Shown here: positions 50,503-58,848 of the stretch, one piece after another
Layout: each line of letters opens with the position of its first letter
Position numbering within the stretch: the first letter of the stretch is position 1
Assembly (NCBI RefSeq): GCF_004116335.1
Contig: NZ_PDKN01000002.1
Span: 1-64,000 of the forward strand
Source of the DNA: Candidatus Marinarcus aquaticus
Lineage (GTDB): Bacteria > Campylobacterota > Campylobacteria > Campylobacterales > Arcobacteraceae
DNA: 64,000 bases
Reading direction: 5' to 3'
Made by a program: the position numbers and the translations under genes
Notes under the pieces: model-generated
The model's input: only the letters and a program-made list of their open reading frames with translations
Databases searched by the model: none
What the model was told of the DNA's origin: nothing

Positions 50503-51403
50503 TCACCAAACCAAGAACTACGAGTAACGCAATCCCTGCACTTTTATTATAAAGTTTATTTGCTGCTATAAAGACCAACATCAGTGATACTATAAACGCC
50601 GCACTGATATCAAAAAAGTTTCCTGATAGATTTACATTAAGTGGGTTAACAATTGAACTTAATCCCAATACCATGGTAAAGTTTGCTACGTTTGATCCAA
50701 TGATATTTCCAATGGCTAAATCAGCATTGTTTTTAATGGCCGATTGAATAGATATCATTAATTCGGGCAGACTTGTACCAAAGGCAACTAAAAACAGACC
50801 AATCACCCACTCACTGATACCAAACGTTCGAGCAATGTTTGAAGCACTCTCCACAGCAAAATCGGCTCCTCCAATAGTAAGCACAAAACCAATCAATAAA
50901 AAGAGGATTGTTTTTAACCAGTTGAATTTTTCATTGGCCAAATCTTCATCGACTTCTTCAACTTGATTGCTTTGAATGAGAAAGATAAGATAAGCGCCCA
51001 TAAGAATAAGAAATAAAACACCATCAACTAAGTTGAGCTTTCCATCAATGGCCATTAAAATAAAAACGAGAATAGGGAACAATGCCCATGCGGAATCTTT
51101 TGCAAAAATATCTCGTTTGGGTGTAATGTTTTTAGCAATTAAAAAAACCAATCCCAATACCAATGAGATATTAAAAATGGTACTTCCAATCACGTTTGCT
51201 ACAGCAATATCTCCGCTTCCTTTGAGTGAAGCTGACATTGATACTGCCATTTCAGGTAAGCTTGTTCCCACTGCAACCAAAGTAGCACCAATTACAAAGT
51301 GAGAGATGTTGTAGTGAAGTGCAATACGTTCACTCTCTTTAATAATAAAATCTGCACCATAAATCAGTGCAGTCATAGCGACTATAAAAATAATAAAATC
51401 CAT
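50486..51403 (-). CDS. Calcium/sodium antiporter (CaCA family, YrbG-like)
   Basis: A 305-residue membrane exchanger with about ten helices. The two alpha repeats are VAVGTSLPEMAVSMSASL and VAFGTSLPELMISIQSAI, with downstream NVIGSTIFNIS and NIIGSNVANFT, the ion-binding signature of the cation/calcium exchanger superfamily. It would use the sodium or proton gradient to export calcium. It overlaps ybeY by one base. A calcium exporter in the same genome region as a channel with a calcium-type filter is noteworthy, though they are 37 kb apart. Confidence 0.93.
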   Translation of the reverse strand: MDFIIFIVAMTALIYGADFIIKESERIALHYNISHFVIGATLVAVGTSLPEMAVSMSASLKGSGDIAVANVIGSTIFNISLVLGLVFLIAKNITPKRDIFAKDSAWALFPILVFILMAIDGKLNLVDGVLFLILMGAYLIFLIQSNQVEEVDEDLANEKFNWLKTILFLLIGFVLTIGGADFAVESASNIARTFGISEWVIGLFLVAFGTSLPELMISIQSAIKNNADLAIGNIIGSNVANFTMVLGLSSIVNPLNVNLSGNFFDISAAFIVSLMLVFIAANKLYNKSAGIALLVVLGLVIQNSL

Positions 51404-51825
51404 TAAAAACTGTTCCTTACGATTAAACTTTTAGGTAAATTAAATGCTTTAATAAGCTCCTCTTCCTTTGTTCGGTGTTGACCCTCATCCACCTCATGGT
51501 CGTATCCAACCAAGTGCAATAAACCATGTATAAAAAGAAGTGCCATTTCATTTTCGAATGAGTGACCATACTCTTGTGCTTTGTCTTGCACATAGTTGTA
51601 TGAAATCACAATTGAACCCAAAGGCATATTGGGTAAATCAAACTCTAAAGGAAATGAAAGTACATCCGTAGCTTTGTCTAAACCTCGGTGTTCTAAATTA
51701 AGTTCTTGAATATGTGCATTGTCTGTAATGATGAGTTCTAAATCTTTTTGTGTAACTTCAGCTGTGATTTGTTCAAGCAGTTCCAGTGGAACATCATAGT
51801 GTGTTTGATTCTCTAACTCAATCAT
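51403..51825 (-). CDS. ybeY: rRNA maturation endoribonuclease
   Basis: A 140-residue YbeY metalloprotein. The zinc motif HGLLHLVGYDHE (H-x3-H-x5-H) lies near residue 107. ATDVLSFPLEFD and LGSIVIS are further family segments. It takes part in 16S rRNA 3'-end processing and ribosome quality control. It is upstream of the exchanger gene with a one-base overlap. Confidence 0.95.
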   Translation of the reverse strand: MIELENQTHYDVPLELLEQITAEVTQKDLELIITDNAHIQELNLEHRGLDKATDVLSFPLEFDLPNMPLGSIVISYNYVQDKAQEYGHSFENEMALLFIHGLLHLVGYDHEVDEGQHRTKEEELIKAFNLPKSLIVRNSF

Positions 51826-51910
51826 GGTTTACCTATTTGTATTGATTTAATGGTGCAATAGTATCGAAAATTTGTTGAAAAAGTATAAAAAAGTGTGTAA
51901 GAGAGTAGGG

Positions 51911-51934
51911 AAGTGCTCGTTAAATTGAGCACTT
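51911..51934 (-). terminator. Hairpin enclosing the stop of the small membrane protein gene
   Basis: AAGTGCTC (51911-51918) and GAGCACTT (51927-51934) form an 8-bp perfect stem. The TAA stop of the minus-strand gene at 51920 lies in the 8-base loop, so the hairpin includes its last codons. Confidence 0.55.
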
Positions 51935-52102
51935 CTTTGTAATCATGCAAAGTGGACAAAAGTTGGTTACACCTGCAATTAAAGGAATAATCCCTAAAAA
52001 AAACCAGGCATTTCCTGTAATAAGACCAATTGCAATGAAAATTACTCCAAAAATAACTCTAAAAGATCGGCAAAATCGTTTAATTTTATCAAAAAGATTC
52101 AT
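51920..52102 (-). CDS. Small DUF2892-like membrane protein
   Basis: A 60-residue protein with two hydrophobic helices (VIFGVIFIAIGLITGN and FFLGIIPLIAGVTNF) and a C-terminal CPLC pair plus a further cysteine. It resembles the DUF2892 / YgaP-like membrane segment that often occurs beside rhodanese domains. The start is ATG 52102 with AAGGAA upstream; 10 residues more are possible from 52132. The function is unknown; the cysteine pair may handle sulfur or metal. Confidence 0.75.
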   Translation of the reverse strand: MNLFDKIKRFCRSFRVIFGVIFIAIGLITGNAWFFLGIIPLIAGVTNFCPLCMITKKCSI

Positions 52103-52210
52103 TGTTTGTTTCCTTGAAATATAATAAAACATAATTATATCTTATAAATATAAAAATATATTTAAGAAAATAAAAATATATATAAATATTAATAAAACTT
52201 ATATTTTATC

Positions 52211-53560
52211 TTAAAAAAGTTCAATCATTTTAACCACTTCATCTACTTCAAAACACTTCATATTTTTAATGTTTTTAGGTTTACTGGCAATAATCGCTTT
52301 TGTGATACCTTGTGTAGAAGCCTCTTTTAATCGAATATCCATAGAATAGACATCTTTGATTTCACCTGTGAGACTCACTTCACCAACAAAAACAGACTCT
52401 TTTGAAATGGGCCTGTTTCTAAATGAAGAGATAATGGCTGCAATAACAGCTAAATCGGCTGAACTCTCTTTTATTTTTATGCCACCACTGATATTGATAA
52501 ATACATCATAATGATTTAAAGGCAAATCAAGTTTTTTCTCTAACAGTGCTAAGAGCATGTTTAATCTGTTTGAATCAAAACCGGTGGCACTGCGTTTTGG
52601 ATTGGGGTAGGTTGACTCAGTTACCAGTGCTTGAACTTCTAAAATAAGTGCTCGCGTACCTTCAACACTGACGGTTAAAGCGGAACCTGCTTGAGGTTTA
52701 CTTCGGTCAAAGAATTTTGAAGCGATATCTTTAGCACTGATAAGCCCTTCATTGCGCATTTCAAAAATACCTATTTCACTGGTACTTCCAAAACGGTTTT
52801 TAAATCCTCGAAGCATTCGTATTTCTCGACTGGCTTCTCCTTCAAAATATAAAACAGTATCCACCATGTGTTCAAGAACTCTAGGACCAGCAATACTTCC
52901 ATCTTTGGTAATATGCCCAATAATAAACATCGCAATATTGCTCTCTTTTGCTTTTCTCATAAGCTCAAAAGTAATCTCTCTCACTTGTGAAACGCTTCCG
53001 GGAGCGGATGTTAGGTTTCCTGAATAAATGGTTTGAATGGAGTCAATAATCACCACTTCATACTCTTGACGTAGCAGTTCGGCTTGTATCTCTTCAAGTT
53101 TGATTTCGGAAAGTAAATAGAGATTTTCATGATTGGATTCTAAACGATTGGCACGTATTTTAATCTGACCCGAACTCTCTTCCCCTGAGACATAAAGCAC
53201 TTTTTTATTGGTTTTAGCAATGTTTCCTGCTACTTTTAAAAGCAAGGTAGATTTCCCTACACCTGGACTTCCACCAATTAAGGTCAAACTTCCTGGAACA
53301 ATTCCACCACCTAAAACCAAATCAAACTCTTCATCATTGGATGAAAAACGAGTAATATCATCTTGCTGAATTTCTGTGATGGGTTTGGCTTTGGATTCAC
53401 TGTAACTGACTTGTGAAATTTGTTTTAAAACTTCTTGTTGCTCTTCATTGAGTTCAATAAAACTCTCCCATGAGCCACAATTTGGACATTTACCTAACCA
53501 TTTACTTGACTGTTCTCCACAATGTTGACACTCAAAAAGTGAACGTTTCCTTTTTGCCAT
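52211..53560 (-). CDS. radA: DNA repair protein RadA
   Basis: A 449-residue RecA-like recombination helper. In order it has an N-terminal zinc finger (CQHCGEQ and CPNCGSW), an ATPase core with Walker A GGSPGVGKST, the RadA-specific KNRFG motif (RGFKNRFGSTSE), and a C-terminal Lon-protease-like domain (INISGGIKIKESSADLA). It promotes branch migration in recombination. It is monocistronic, divergent from the EamA transporter gene. Confidence 0.96.
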   Translation of the reverse strand: MAKRKRSLFECQHCGEQSSKWLGKCPNCGSWESFIELNEEQQEVLKQISQVSYSESKAKPITEIQQDDITRFSSNDEEFDLVLGGGIVPGSLTLIGGSPGVGKSTLLLKVAGNIAKTNKKVLYVSGEESSGQIKIRANRLESNHENLYLLSEIKLEEIQAELLRQEYEVVIIDSIQTIYSGNLTSAPGSVSQVREITFELMRKAKESNIAMFIIGHITKDGSIAGPRVLEHMVDTVLYFEGEASREIRMLRGFKNRFGSTSEIGIFEMRNEGLISAKDIASKFFDRSKPQAGSALTVSVEGTRALILEVQALVTESTYPNPKRSATGFDSNRLNMLLALLEKKLDLPLNHYDVFINISGGIKIKESSADLAVIAAIISSFRNRPISKESVFVGEVSLTGEIKDVYSMDIRLKEASTQGITKAIIASKPKNIKNMKCFEVDEVVKMIELF

Positions 53561-53691
53561 AGACCTATCCTTTGATTATTACAAATAATTCTTGGTCACT
53601 TTTAGTTGACCTTCTATTTATGTTGGTATAATACAAAAATATTTGTTAAGCGAACAAAAACATTTCAATTTGTAATATCTTAAGGTCTGTT

Positions 53692-54573
53692 TTGAACAAA
53701 ATCTCCCCTTTTAAAGCACACATGTATGTACTATTGGCCACTTTCTTAGTTGCTGGGTCGTTTATTGCTTCTGAAAAATTGGCACAAGTAGTGAACCCGT
53801 TTTCACTCACTTTGTATCGGTTTTTTTTCTCACTGATTATTCTTGCACCCTTTGTTATCTTCCGGTCATCATTTCGTGCTAAGATTCTATCAACGATGCC
53901 AAGAGCGATGATAATAAGTCTTTTTTACTCCCTTTATTTTATGGCACTGTTTGAGTCGCTGAAAAGTACGACAGTGTTGAACACAGGAACACTGTATACG
54001 CTCGTGCCACTTATTACAGCAATTTTGGCATTGTTTGTTTTTAAAGAAAAAATTGGTTTTAAAAAATTGTTGGTTTATATTGTTGGACTTATTGGAACGT
54101 TATGGGTTGTTTTTAAAGCCGATGTTGCGCTGATGCTCTCTTTTAGTCTGAACAGTGGAGATTATATCTTTATGTTAGGAGCACTGAGCATGTGTTGCTA
54201 CTCTATTTCATTGAAGCTTTTATATAGAGATGACAATCCAATTGTACTGGTGTTTTGTACTCTTATTGGTGGTTCTATTTGGATGTTTTTGGCCACCATG
54301 GTTTTAAATGAACCACTCAATTGGGATAAAATCGAAGGTGAACTTTTTTATCATATGACTTACTTGATCATAGGTACAACTATCTTAACGCTTTTTTTAT
54401 ATCAAAAAACAACGGTGATTTTAGGTCCAACAAAAGTGATGTCTTATATCTATTTAAACCCAGTGGCTGTGGCATTGTTGGCGTATGTTGTTAATGCACA
54501 AAGTATACAAGCAATGGTAATTCCTGGTATTATTATATCCGCAATGGCAACCATTATTTTACAAAAATCCTAA
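53692..54573 (+). CDS. EamA/DMT-family transporter
   Basis: A 293-residue protein with ten predicted helices arranged as two EamA repeats (VLLATFLVAGSFIASEKLA and YIFMLGALSMCCYSISLKLL). Drug/metabolite transporters of this type move small metabolites; the substrate is unknown. The start is TTG 53692 with AAGG upstream. It is followed 11 bases later by the YqiA-like esterase gene. Confidence 0.9.
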   Translation: MNKISPFKAHMYVLLATFLVAGSFIASEKLAQVVNPFSLTLYRFFFSLIILAPFVIFRSSFRAKILSTMPRAMIISLFYSLYFMALFESLKSTTVLNTGTLYTLVPLITAILALFVFKEKIGFKKLLVYIVGLIGTLWVVFKADVALMLSFSLNSGDYIFMLGALSMCCYSISLKLLYRDDNPIVLVFCTLIGGSIWMFLATMVLNEPLNWDKIEGELFYHMTYLIIGTTILTLFLYQKTTVILGPTKVMSYIYLNPVAVALLAYVVNAQSIQAMVIPGIIISAMATIILQKS

Positions 54574-54584
54574 AAGGAGATCAT

Positions 54585-55136
54585 ATGATTATTTATATTC
54601 ACGGTTTTGGAAGCAGTGGATTTGGTGGGAAAGCCAAACTTTTTAAAGAGCATTTCAAAGATAACATTATCATGCCCTCTTTGAGTTATGTACCATCTTT
54701 AGCCATTCACACTTTAGAGCAACTCATTGAACTTTTTTTAAAAAAAGGAGAAAAGGTGAGTTTGATAGGCTCCTCTTTAGGTGGGTATTATTCGATGTAT
54801 CTTGCCAATAAATTTGGCTTAAAGGCAGTATTAATTAATCCTGCCACTACTCCCTATAAAACGCTCGATAAAATTGGAATGGCTACGAATTATTTTGATT
54901 TATCGAGTTTTGAAGTGACACAAGAACACATGCAAGCATTGAAATTTTTAGAAGTCAAAACCTTTAAAAATCAACAAAATTTTTTGTTGCTGTTACAAAC
55001 TGGTGATGAGTTATTAAACTATAAAGATGCTTTAAAAAAACTGCCACAAGCTCCTCGTATTGTACAAGAAGGTGGCGATCATAGTTTTGTTAATATTGAT
55101 GATTATTTTGATGAAATTGCAGATTTTGTTAAGTAG
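54585..55136 (+). CDS. YqiA-like alpha/beta hydrolase
   Basis: A 183-residue small esterase of the YqiA/UPF0227 family. The oxyanion region is IYIHGFGSSGFGGKA, the nucleophile elbow is GSSLGG, and the late GGDHSF carries the catalytic histidine. It hydrolyses short acyl esters, possibly CoA esters. It follows the EamA transporter on the same strand with ribosome site AAAGGAG. Confidence 0.88.
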   Translation: MIIYIHGFGSSGFGGKAKLFKEHFKDNIIMPSLSYVPSLAIHTLEQLIELFLKKGEKVSLIGSSLGGYYSMYLANKFGLKAVLINPATTPYKTLDKIGMATNYFDLSSFEVTQEHMQALKFLEVKTFKNQQNFLLLLQTGDELLNYKDALKKLPQAPRIVQEGGDHSFVNIDDYFDEIADFVK

Positions 55137-55137
55137 T

Positions 55138-55162
55138 TCGAAGTGAGTTGAACTCACTTCGA
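55138..55162. terminator. Hairpin between the esterase and tsdA-like genes
   Basis: TCGAAGTGAG (55138-55147) and CTCACTTCGA (55153-55162) form a perfect 10-bp stem with TTGAA as loop, right after the esterase stop and before the convergent tsdA-like stop, so it can serve both strands. Confidence 0.65.
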
Positions 55163-55171
55163 TAAAGAAGA

Positions 55172-56098
55172 TTACTCTCCTTTGATAGTTTTTAAATCTA
55201 AACCAAACTCTTTGAAGTTTGTTTCTACAGTATGTTTCTCTTCAAGTACTTTTGAGTTGTAATAACCCATCTCTTCTTTTGGTAAGAGTCTTGTTTTCAG
55301 ATCAAATGGCGCTCTCTCTTGAGCGTTCATATAAATAACCACGTCTGCAACCTCTTGATCACTTAAACTGTTACCTTGCCCCAATGGCATGTTTGATTTA
55401 ACCCAAGCAGCTGCTTTATCAAGTTTACTCATACCAGCACCCGTGTTGTAGCTCAACCAGTTACCATTGGCATCTTTACCCCATAACGGAGGGAATGCTC
55501 CAGCAATACCTTCACCGTTTTGCCCGTGACATGATGCACATTGAGAAGCATAGACTGCTTTACCTGCTACATAGTTTGCATGAGTTGCTTTTTTTTGAAT
55601 CGCTTTAAAGTGTTTTACCCCTTTAGGATAGAGTTTGGTGTTGTGTACACTCCAAGGTCCTTTTTCATTCATTTTAATCGTATGACCTTCTGATAACCAC
55701 GTAATATAAGCAGCAATTGCCATACTCGCTTCTGTGTCAATGATAGGTCGTTTACCGTTCATACTTCGCATAAAACAGTTGTTTGATCTGTCTTGAAGTG
55801 ATTGAACTGTTTTTTCTCTTTTTGACCATGCCGGGAATGCTGCAGCTGTACCAATCCAGCTAGAAATACCTTCACCTGTACCTACTTTACCATCACTCCC
55901 TTTTAAGTGACAGCTTTTACATTGAAGTTTATTTCCAACAAGGTCTTTTGTTAAAGGATGTGTGTCTGTATTATTTACAATATCCTCACCTAATTTAACC
56001 AATTCACCCACTTCTCCCGATGGGTAGTTTGCTGGAGCTTTATACTCAAATGCAAACATAAGTGATGCTAAACTTAGAAATAGAATCAACTTTTTCAT
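55172..56098 (-). CDS. tsdA: TsdA-like dihaem cytochrome c (thiosulfate dehydrogenase / tetrathionate reductase)
   Basis: A 308-residue exported protein with a signal peptide (about 16 residues) and two CxxCH haem sites: C60-C63-H64 and C187-C190-H191. Between them SNNCFMRSMNG has C108 where TsdA places its unusual cysteine haem ligand, and SNMPLGQ offers methionine for the second haem. TsdA interconverts thiosulfate and tetrathionate; in Campylobacter it mainly reduces tetrathionate. It follows a kinase, a response regulator and a Cache sensor gene, all on the minus strand, which probably control it. Direction of catalysis cannot be told from sequence. Confidence 0.85.
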   Translation of the reverse strand: MKKLILFLSLASLMFAFEYKAPANYPSGEVGELVKLGEDIVNNTDTHPLTKDLVGNKLQCKSCHLKGSDGKVGTGEGISSWIGTAAAFPAWSKREKTVQSLQDRSNNCFMRSMNGKRPIIDTEASMAIAAYITWLSEGHTIKMNEKGPWSVHNTKLYPKGVKHFKAIQKKATHANYVAGKAVYASQCASCHGQNGEGIAGAFPPLWGKDANGNWLSYNTGAGMSKLDKAAAWVKSNMPLGQGNSLSDQEVADVVIYMNAQERAPFDLKTRLLPKEEMGYYNSKVLEEKHTVETNFKEFGLDLKTIKGE

Positions 56099-56175
56099 AA
56101 CTTCTCCTTTTTGTTTGATTTATTGTAACGGATTATTGTTACTTTAATGTATACAATAAAAGAGATGAATTAAGA

Positions 56176-57300
56176 TTATTTTAAGAAATTATATTGAAAA
56201 GAGGTGCCGAGCTCTTCACTGGAATCTACATCAATAAGAATATTATTCTCTTCACAGATATTTTTCACAATATTCAAACCAATACCAAACCCACCTTTAA
56301 TGGAGTTTTCTTTGTAGTATCGATTGAAAATACGTTTGGTGTCTTGAATGACTTCCCCAATATTATGCACTGCAAAAAGGGTACGTTGGTCTTCTTGTAT
56401 TAGGTTTATTTCAATGGTTGTTTTTTTGTAAGAGTATTTAATGGCGTTAGAAACAGTGTTATCAATGATACGTTGAAGATGCATTCTGTTGATTTGAACT
56501 TGAACATCTTTTTGAATATGAGCTTCTAAAGTGAGCTCTTTTGAATGTGTCAAACTCTCAAATTGGTCTAATCGTTGTGAAAGCAAATAAGAAAAATCTA
56601 CCCACTCTTTATTGTAATTCACGCTTTTTTGTTTGATTAAATACTCAATGTCTTCATAAACCAAAAAAAGATTTTTAGTCGCATTCATTGAGCGTTGCAA
56701 CTCTTTGGTGTGAGGTTGCTTTTCATGAAGCATCTCTAAGTTCATTTGTATTACACCCAAAGGGGTTTTGAGTTCATGCATGGCATCATTAAAAAAAGCA
56801 TCCAAGTACTCATTGACTTTTTTATAAGGTTCAATGCTTGCTTGAATAAGCAAGAAGCTTGAAATAACAATAAAGAGTCCCACACAAATGACTAAAAGGA
56901 AGATTTTTAAATAAATCTCTTGATAACTGATGTTTTTAGAGATAATCAGTTTACTCGCACCCAAGCGGTTGTGTGCAAGGTTAAACTCTATACTCACAGG
57001 TTGTTTGATGTTCTCTAAGTGTGAAGTTTCATAAATAACATTGTCCTGTTTATCAAGTAACATCACCTCATACTTAAATGATTTTGGCACAACAAAAGTA
57101 TCGCTTTTAGAGGTTGAAAAATCATAAATGGCACGTTGAATTTTTTGTGCATGTTCAAACAAAACACGTTGTTGAGCTGTGATGTGATTCTCTATTTCAA
57201 GTTGACCATAGAAGTATGAAGGTAAGGCAATAAAGATAAAAAAGATGGCACTGTATATCAGTGTGATACGCAGGATGAAGTGTCTACTGTTTTCGAGCAA
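56176..57300 (-). CDS. Sensor histidine kinase of the tsdA-linked system
   Basis: A 374-residue kinase: helix near residues 11-31, periplasmic region to about 130, second helix about 132-155, then the H-box AMHELKTPLGV and an ATPase domain with N-box IIDNTVSNAIKYS and G2 box KGGFGIGLNIV. The G1 box is HNIGE rather than DxGxG. Its start overlaps the response regulator gene by 17 bases, so the two are a cognate pair. The tsdA-like gene follows after 77 bases. The periplasmic part is short, so the separate Cache protein encoded upstream may supply ligand detection. Confidence 0.9.
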   Translation of the reverse strand: MLENSRHFILRITLIYSAIFFIFIALPSYFYGQLEIENHITAQQRVLFEHAQKIQRAIYDFSTSKSDTFVVPKSFKYEVMLLDKQDNVIYETSHLENIKQPVSIEFNLAHNRLGASKLIISKNISYQEIYLKIFLLVICVGLFIVISSFLLIQASIEPYKKVNEYLDAFFNDAMHELKTPLGVIQMNLEMLHEKQPHTKELQRSMNATKNLFLVYEDIEYLIKQKSVNYNKEWVDFSYLLSQRLDQFESLTHSKELTLEAHIQKDVQVQINRMHLQRIIDNTVSNAIKYSYKKTTIEINLIQEDQRTLFAVHNIGEVIQDTKRIFNRYYKENSIKGGFGIGLNIVKNICEENNILIDVDSSEELGTSFQYNFLK

Positions 57301-57946
57301 TTTTATATCCTAAACCTCGTTGGTTGATGATAAACTCTTTTGAGGTTTTATCGCGTATTTTTTTAATGCAGACACGAATATCTGCTTCACAAATATAGCG
57401 ATCATCCCAAACTTCACTTCGAAGTTGCTCGATGGAAATGTATTGGTTCTGTTTAGAAATCAGACAAAAAACCACTTCACTCTCTTTTTTAGTCAGTGAA
57501 ACCAACTCATTATTTTTAAAAAGCTCCTGTTTAACAACATCATAGGTGTAATCCTCAAGCAGTTCTAGTCGTTGATGACTCTTTGCATAATAGAGTTTAA
57601 TGAGTTGTTCGAGTCGATACTTCAGCTCTTTTGGGGAGAAAGGTTTTTTTAAATAGTCATTGCAGCCCAACTCATACCCCAAACTTAAGTTATTGATATC
57701 TGTCAAAGAGGTGATATAAATCACTGGAGTCTCATCTCCTCTTGAACGTAACTCTTTAACCAGTTCATATCCATTGAGTGTGGGTACACGAATATCTAAA
57801 ATCAAAATATGGTAGTTGTTATCATAAATTGCATCAAGAGCCTCTTGCCCATCTTCATAAGCATCCACGTCATAGCCTAAAGACTCTAAATACTCTTTGA
57901 TACTTTGGTTATAATCGAAATCATCTTCAAGTAAAAGCAGTTTCAT
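57284..57946 (-). CDS. OmpR-family response regulator
   Basis: A 220-residue regulator: receiver domain with acidic pair at the N-terminus (LLLEDDFDYN), phospho-accepting aspartate in ILILDIRVPTLNG, and the lysine in LKKPFSPKE; then a winged-helix output domain (VVFCLISKQNQYISIEQLRSEVWDDR, IRVCIKKIRDK). It probably activates or represses the downstream tsdA-like gene. It overlaps both the upstream Cache protein gene (4 bases) and the kinase gene (17 bases). Confidence 0.93.
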   Translation of the reverse strand: MKLLLLEDDFDYNQSIKEYLESLGYDVDAYEDGQEALDAIYDNNYHILILDIRVPTLNGYELVKELRSRGDETPVIYITSLTDINNLSLGYELGCNDYLKKPFSPKELKYRLEQLIKLYYAKSHQRLELLEDYTYDVVKQELFKNNELVSLTKKESEVVFCLISKQNQYISIEQLRSEVWDDRYICEADIRVCIKKIRDKTSKEFIINQRGLGYKIARKQ

Positions 57947-58836
57947 TCTATGTTCACCTTTGATTTGGATATATACGGTGCAGTGTTATTGTAGTTGCTG
58001 TTAAGTTGAACATGGTCTTCGTTATTAATGCCCGTTAAGATATAACCCAATTTGTGATGACTTAAATCATAATACGCAAAATAACTGAATGAATAGTGTG
58101 GGGTTGAAACATAACCATAATCTTTGAGATGAGTTAAGTTCAAATGTTCAAGTGCAACTGGAGAAACATCATTGACCACAACATACTCTTGGTAAATGGG
58201 CTGTTGTTTAAGTTCTGTAGCAATGTTAAGATGTTTTTTATCCAACAATACAAACAGCGTGTACCCTTTTTGTTTGAGTTGAGAAGAGAGATACTCAAAA
58301 TCAATGATGGTTTCAAGTGAACCAATCATGTCATTATCTTCCATAATAGGAGAGATGGCTTTGATATTGAGACGTTTTCCCAGTTCAATTGAGACAAGGG
58401 GCTTTTTATCTTTTTTGACTTTGACCAAACCTTGTCTGAAATCTCGAAGTAAAACATCTTTGATAGAGATATCCCAGTTTCTTAAATAAGTTGTCAGATT
58501 TCGGTTGTGAATTTGTACTTCAAAATGGCTGTTTTGAAGCATCTTAAGTGTCTGTATTTTTTTATTGACAATGGAAAAACTCTCATCACGGTTTTGCTCT
58601 TTAAAGCTTTCGATGATCTCTTTGTCTTCTGCTAAAAGAAGTGAGAGTGAAAGGGCATAACGTTTCTGCTCTTCAAAGAGGTTTCGAGTCGTGTTCAGAG
58701 CATTTTCAAGTTGATTGATTTGAGAGGTATTATTATTAATTTGTGTGAGCACGTAAAAGACGCACCCAATTAAAATGGAGGCTAAAATAACGATGATACT
58801 TAAGTATCTGTTGGTTTTAGAACGCCAAAAGTTCAT
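57943..58836 (-). CDS. Kinase-less membrane-anchored Cache sensor protein
   Basis: A 297-residue protein with one N-terminal membrane helix (about 13-32) and a periplasmic double-Cache-like domain, but no kinase, HAMP or cyclase output. Its whole length aligns by eye with the sensor of the orphan kinase at 1989-3761: SLLLAEDKEIIESF with ALVLSQDRSVQNFL, ISPIMEDNDMIGSLETI with MVPIFKNETFIGSVEVI, and FVLLDKKH with IILVDKTY. It overlaps the response regulator gene by 4 bases. It probably feeds signal to the downstream kinase as an accessory sensor. A truncated kinase is the alternative, but gene order and overlap argue for function. Confidence 0.8.
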   Translation of the reverse strand: MNFWRSKTNRYLSIIVILASILIGCVFYVLTQINNNTSQINQLENALNTTRNLFEEQKRYALSLSLLLAEDKEIIESFKEQNRDESFSIVNKKIQTLKMLQNSHFEVQIHNRNLTTYLRNWDISIKDVLLRDFRQGLVKVKKDKKPLVSIELGKRLNIKAISPIMEDNDMIGSLETIIDFEYLSSQLKQKGYTLFVLLDKKHLNIATELKQQPIYQEYVVVNDVSPVALEHLNLTHLKDYGYVSTPHYSFSYFAYYDLSHHKLGYILTGINNEDHVQLNSNYNNTAPYISKSKVNIE

Positions 58837-58848
58837 CGTTATGTACTC

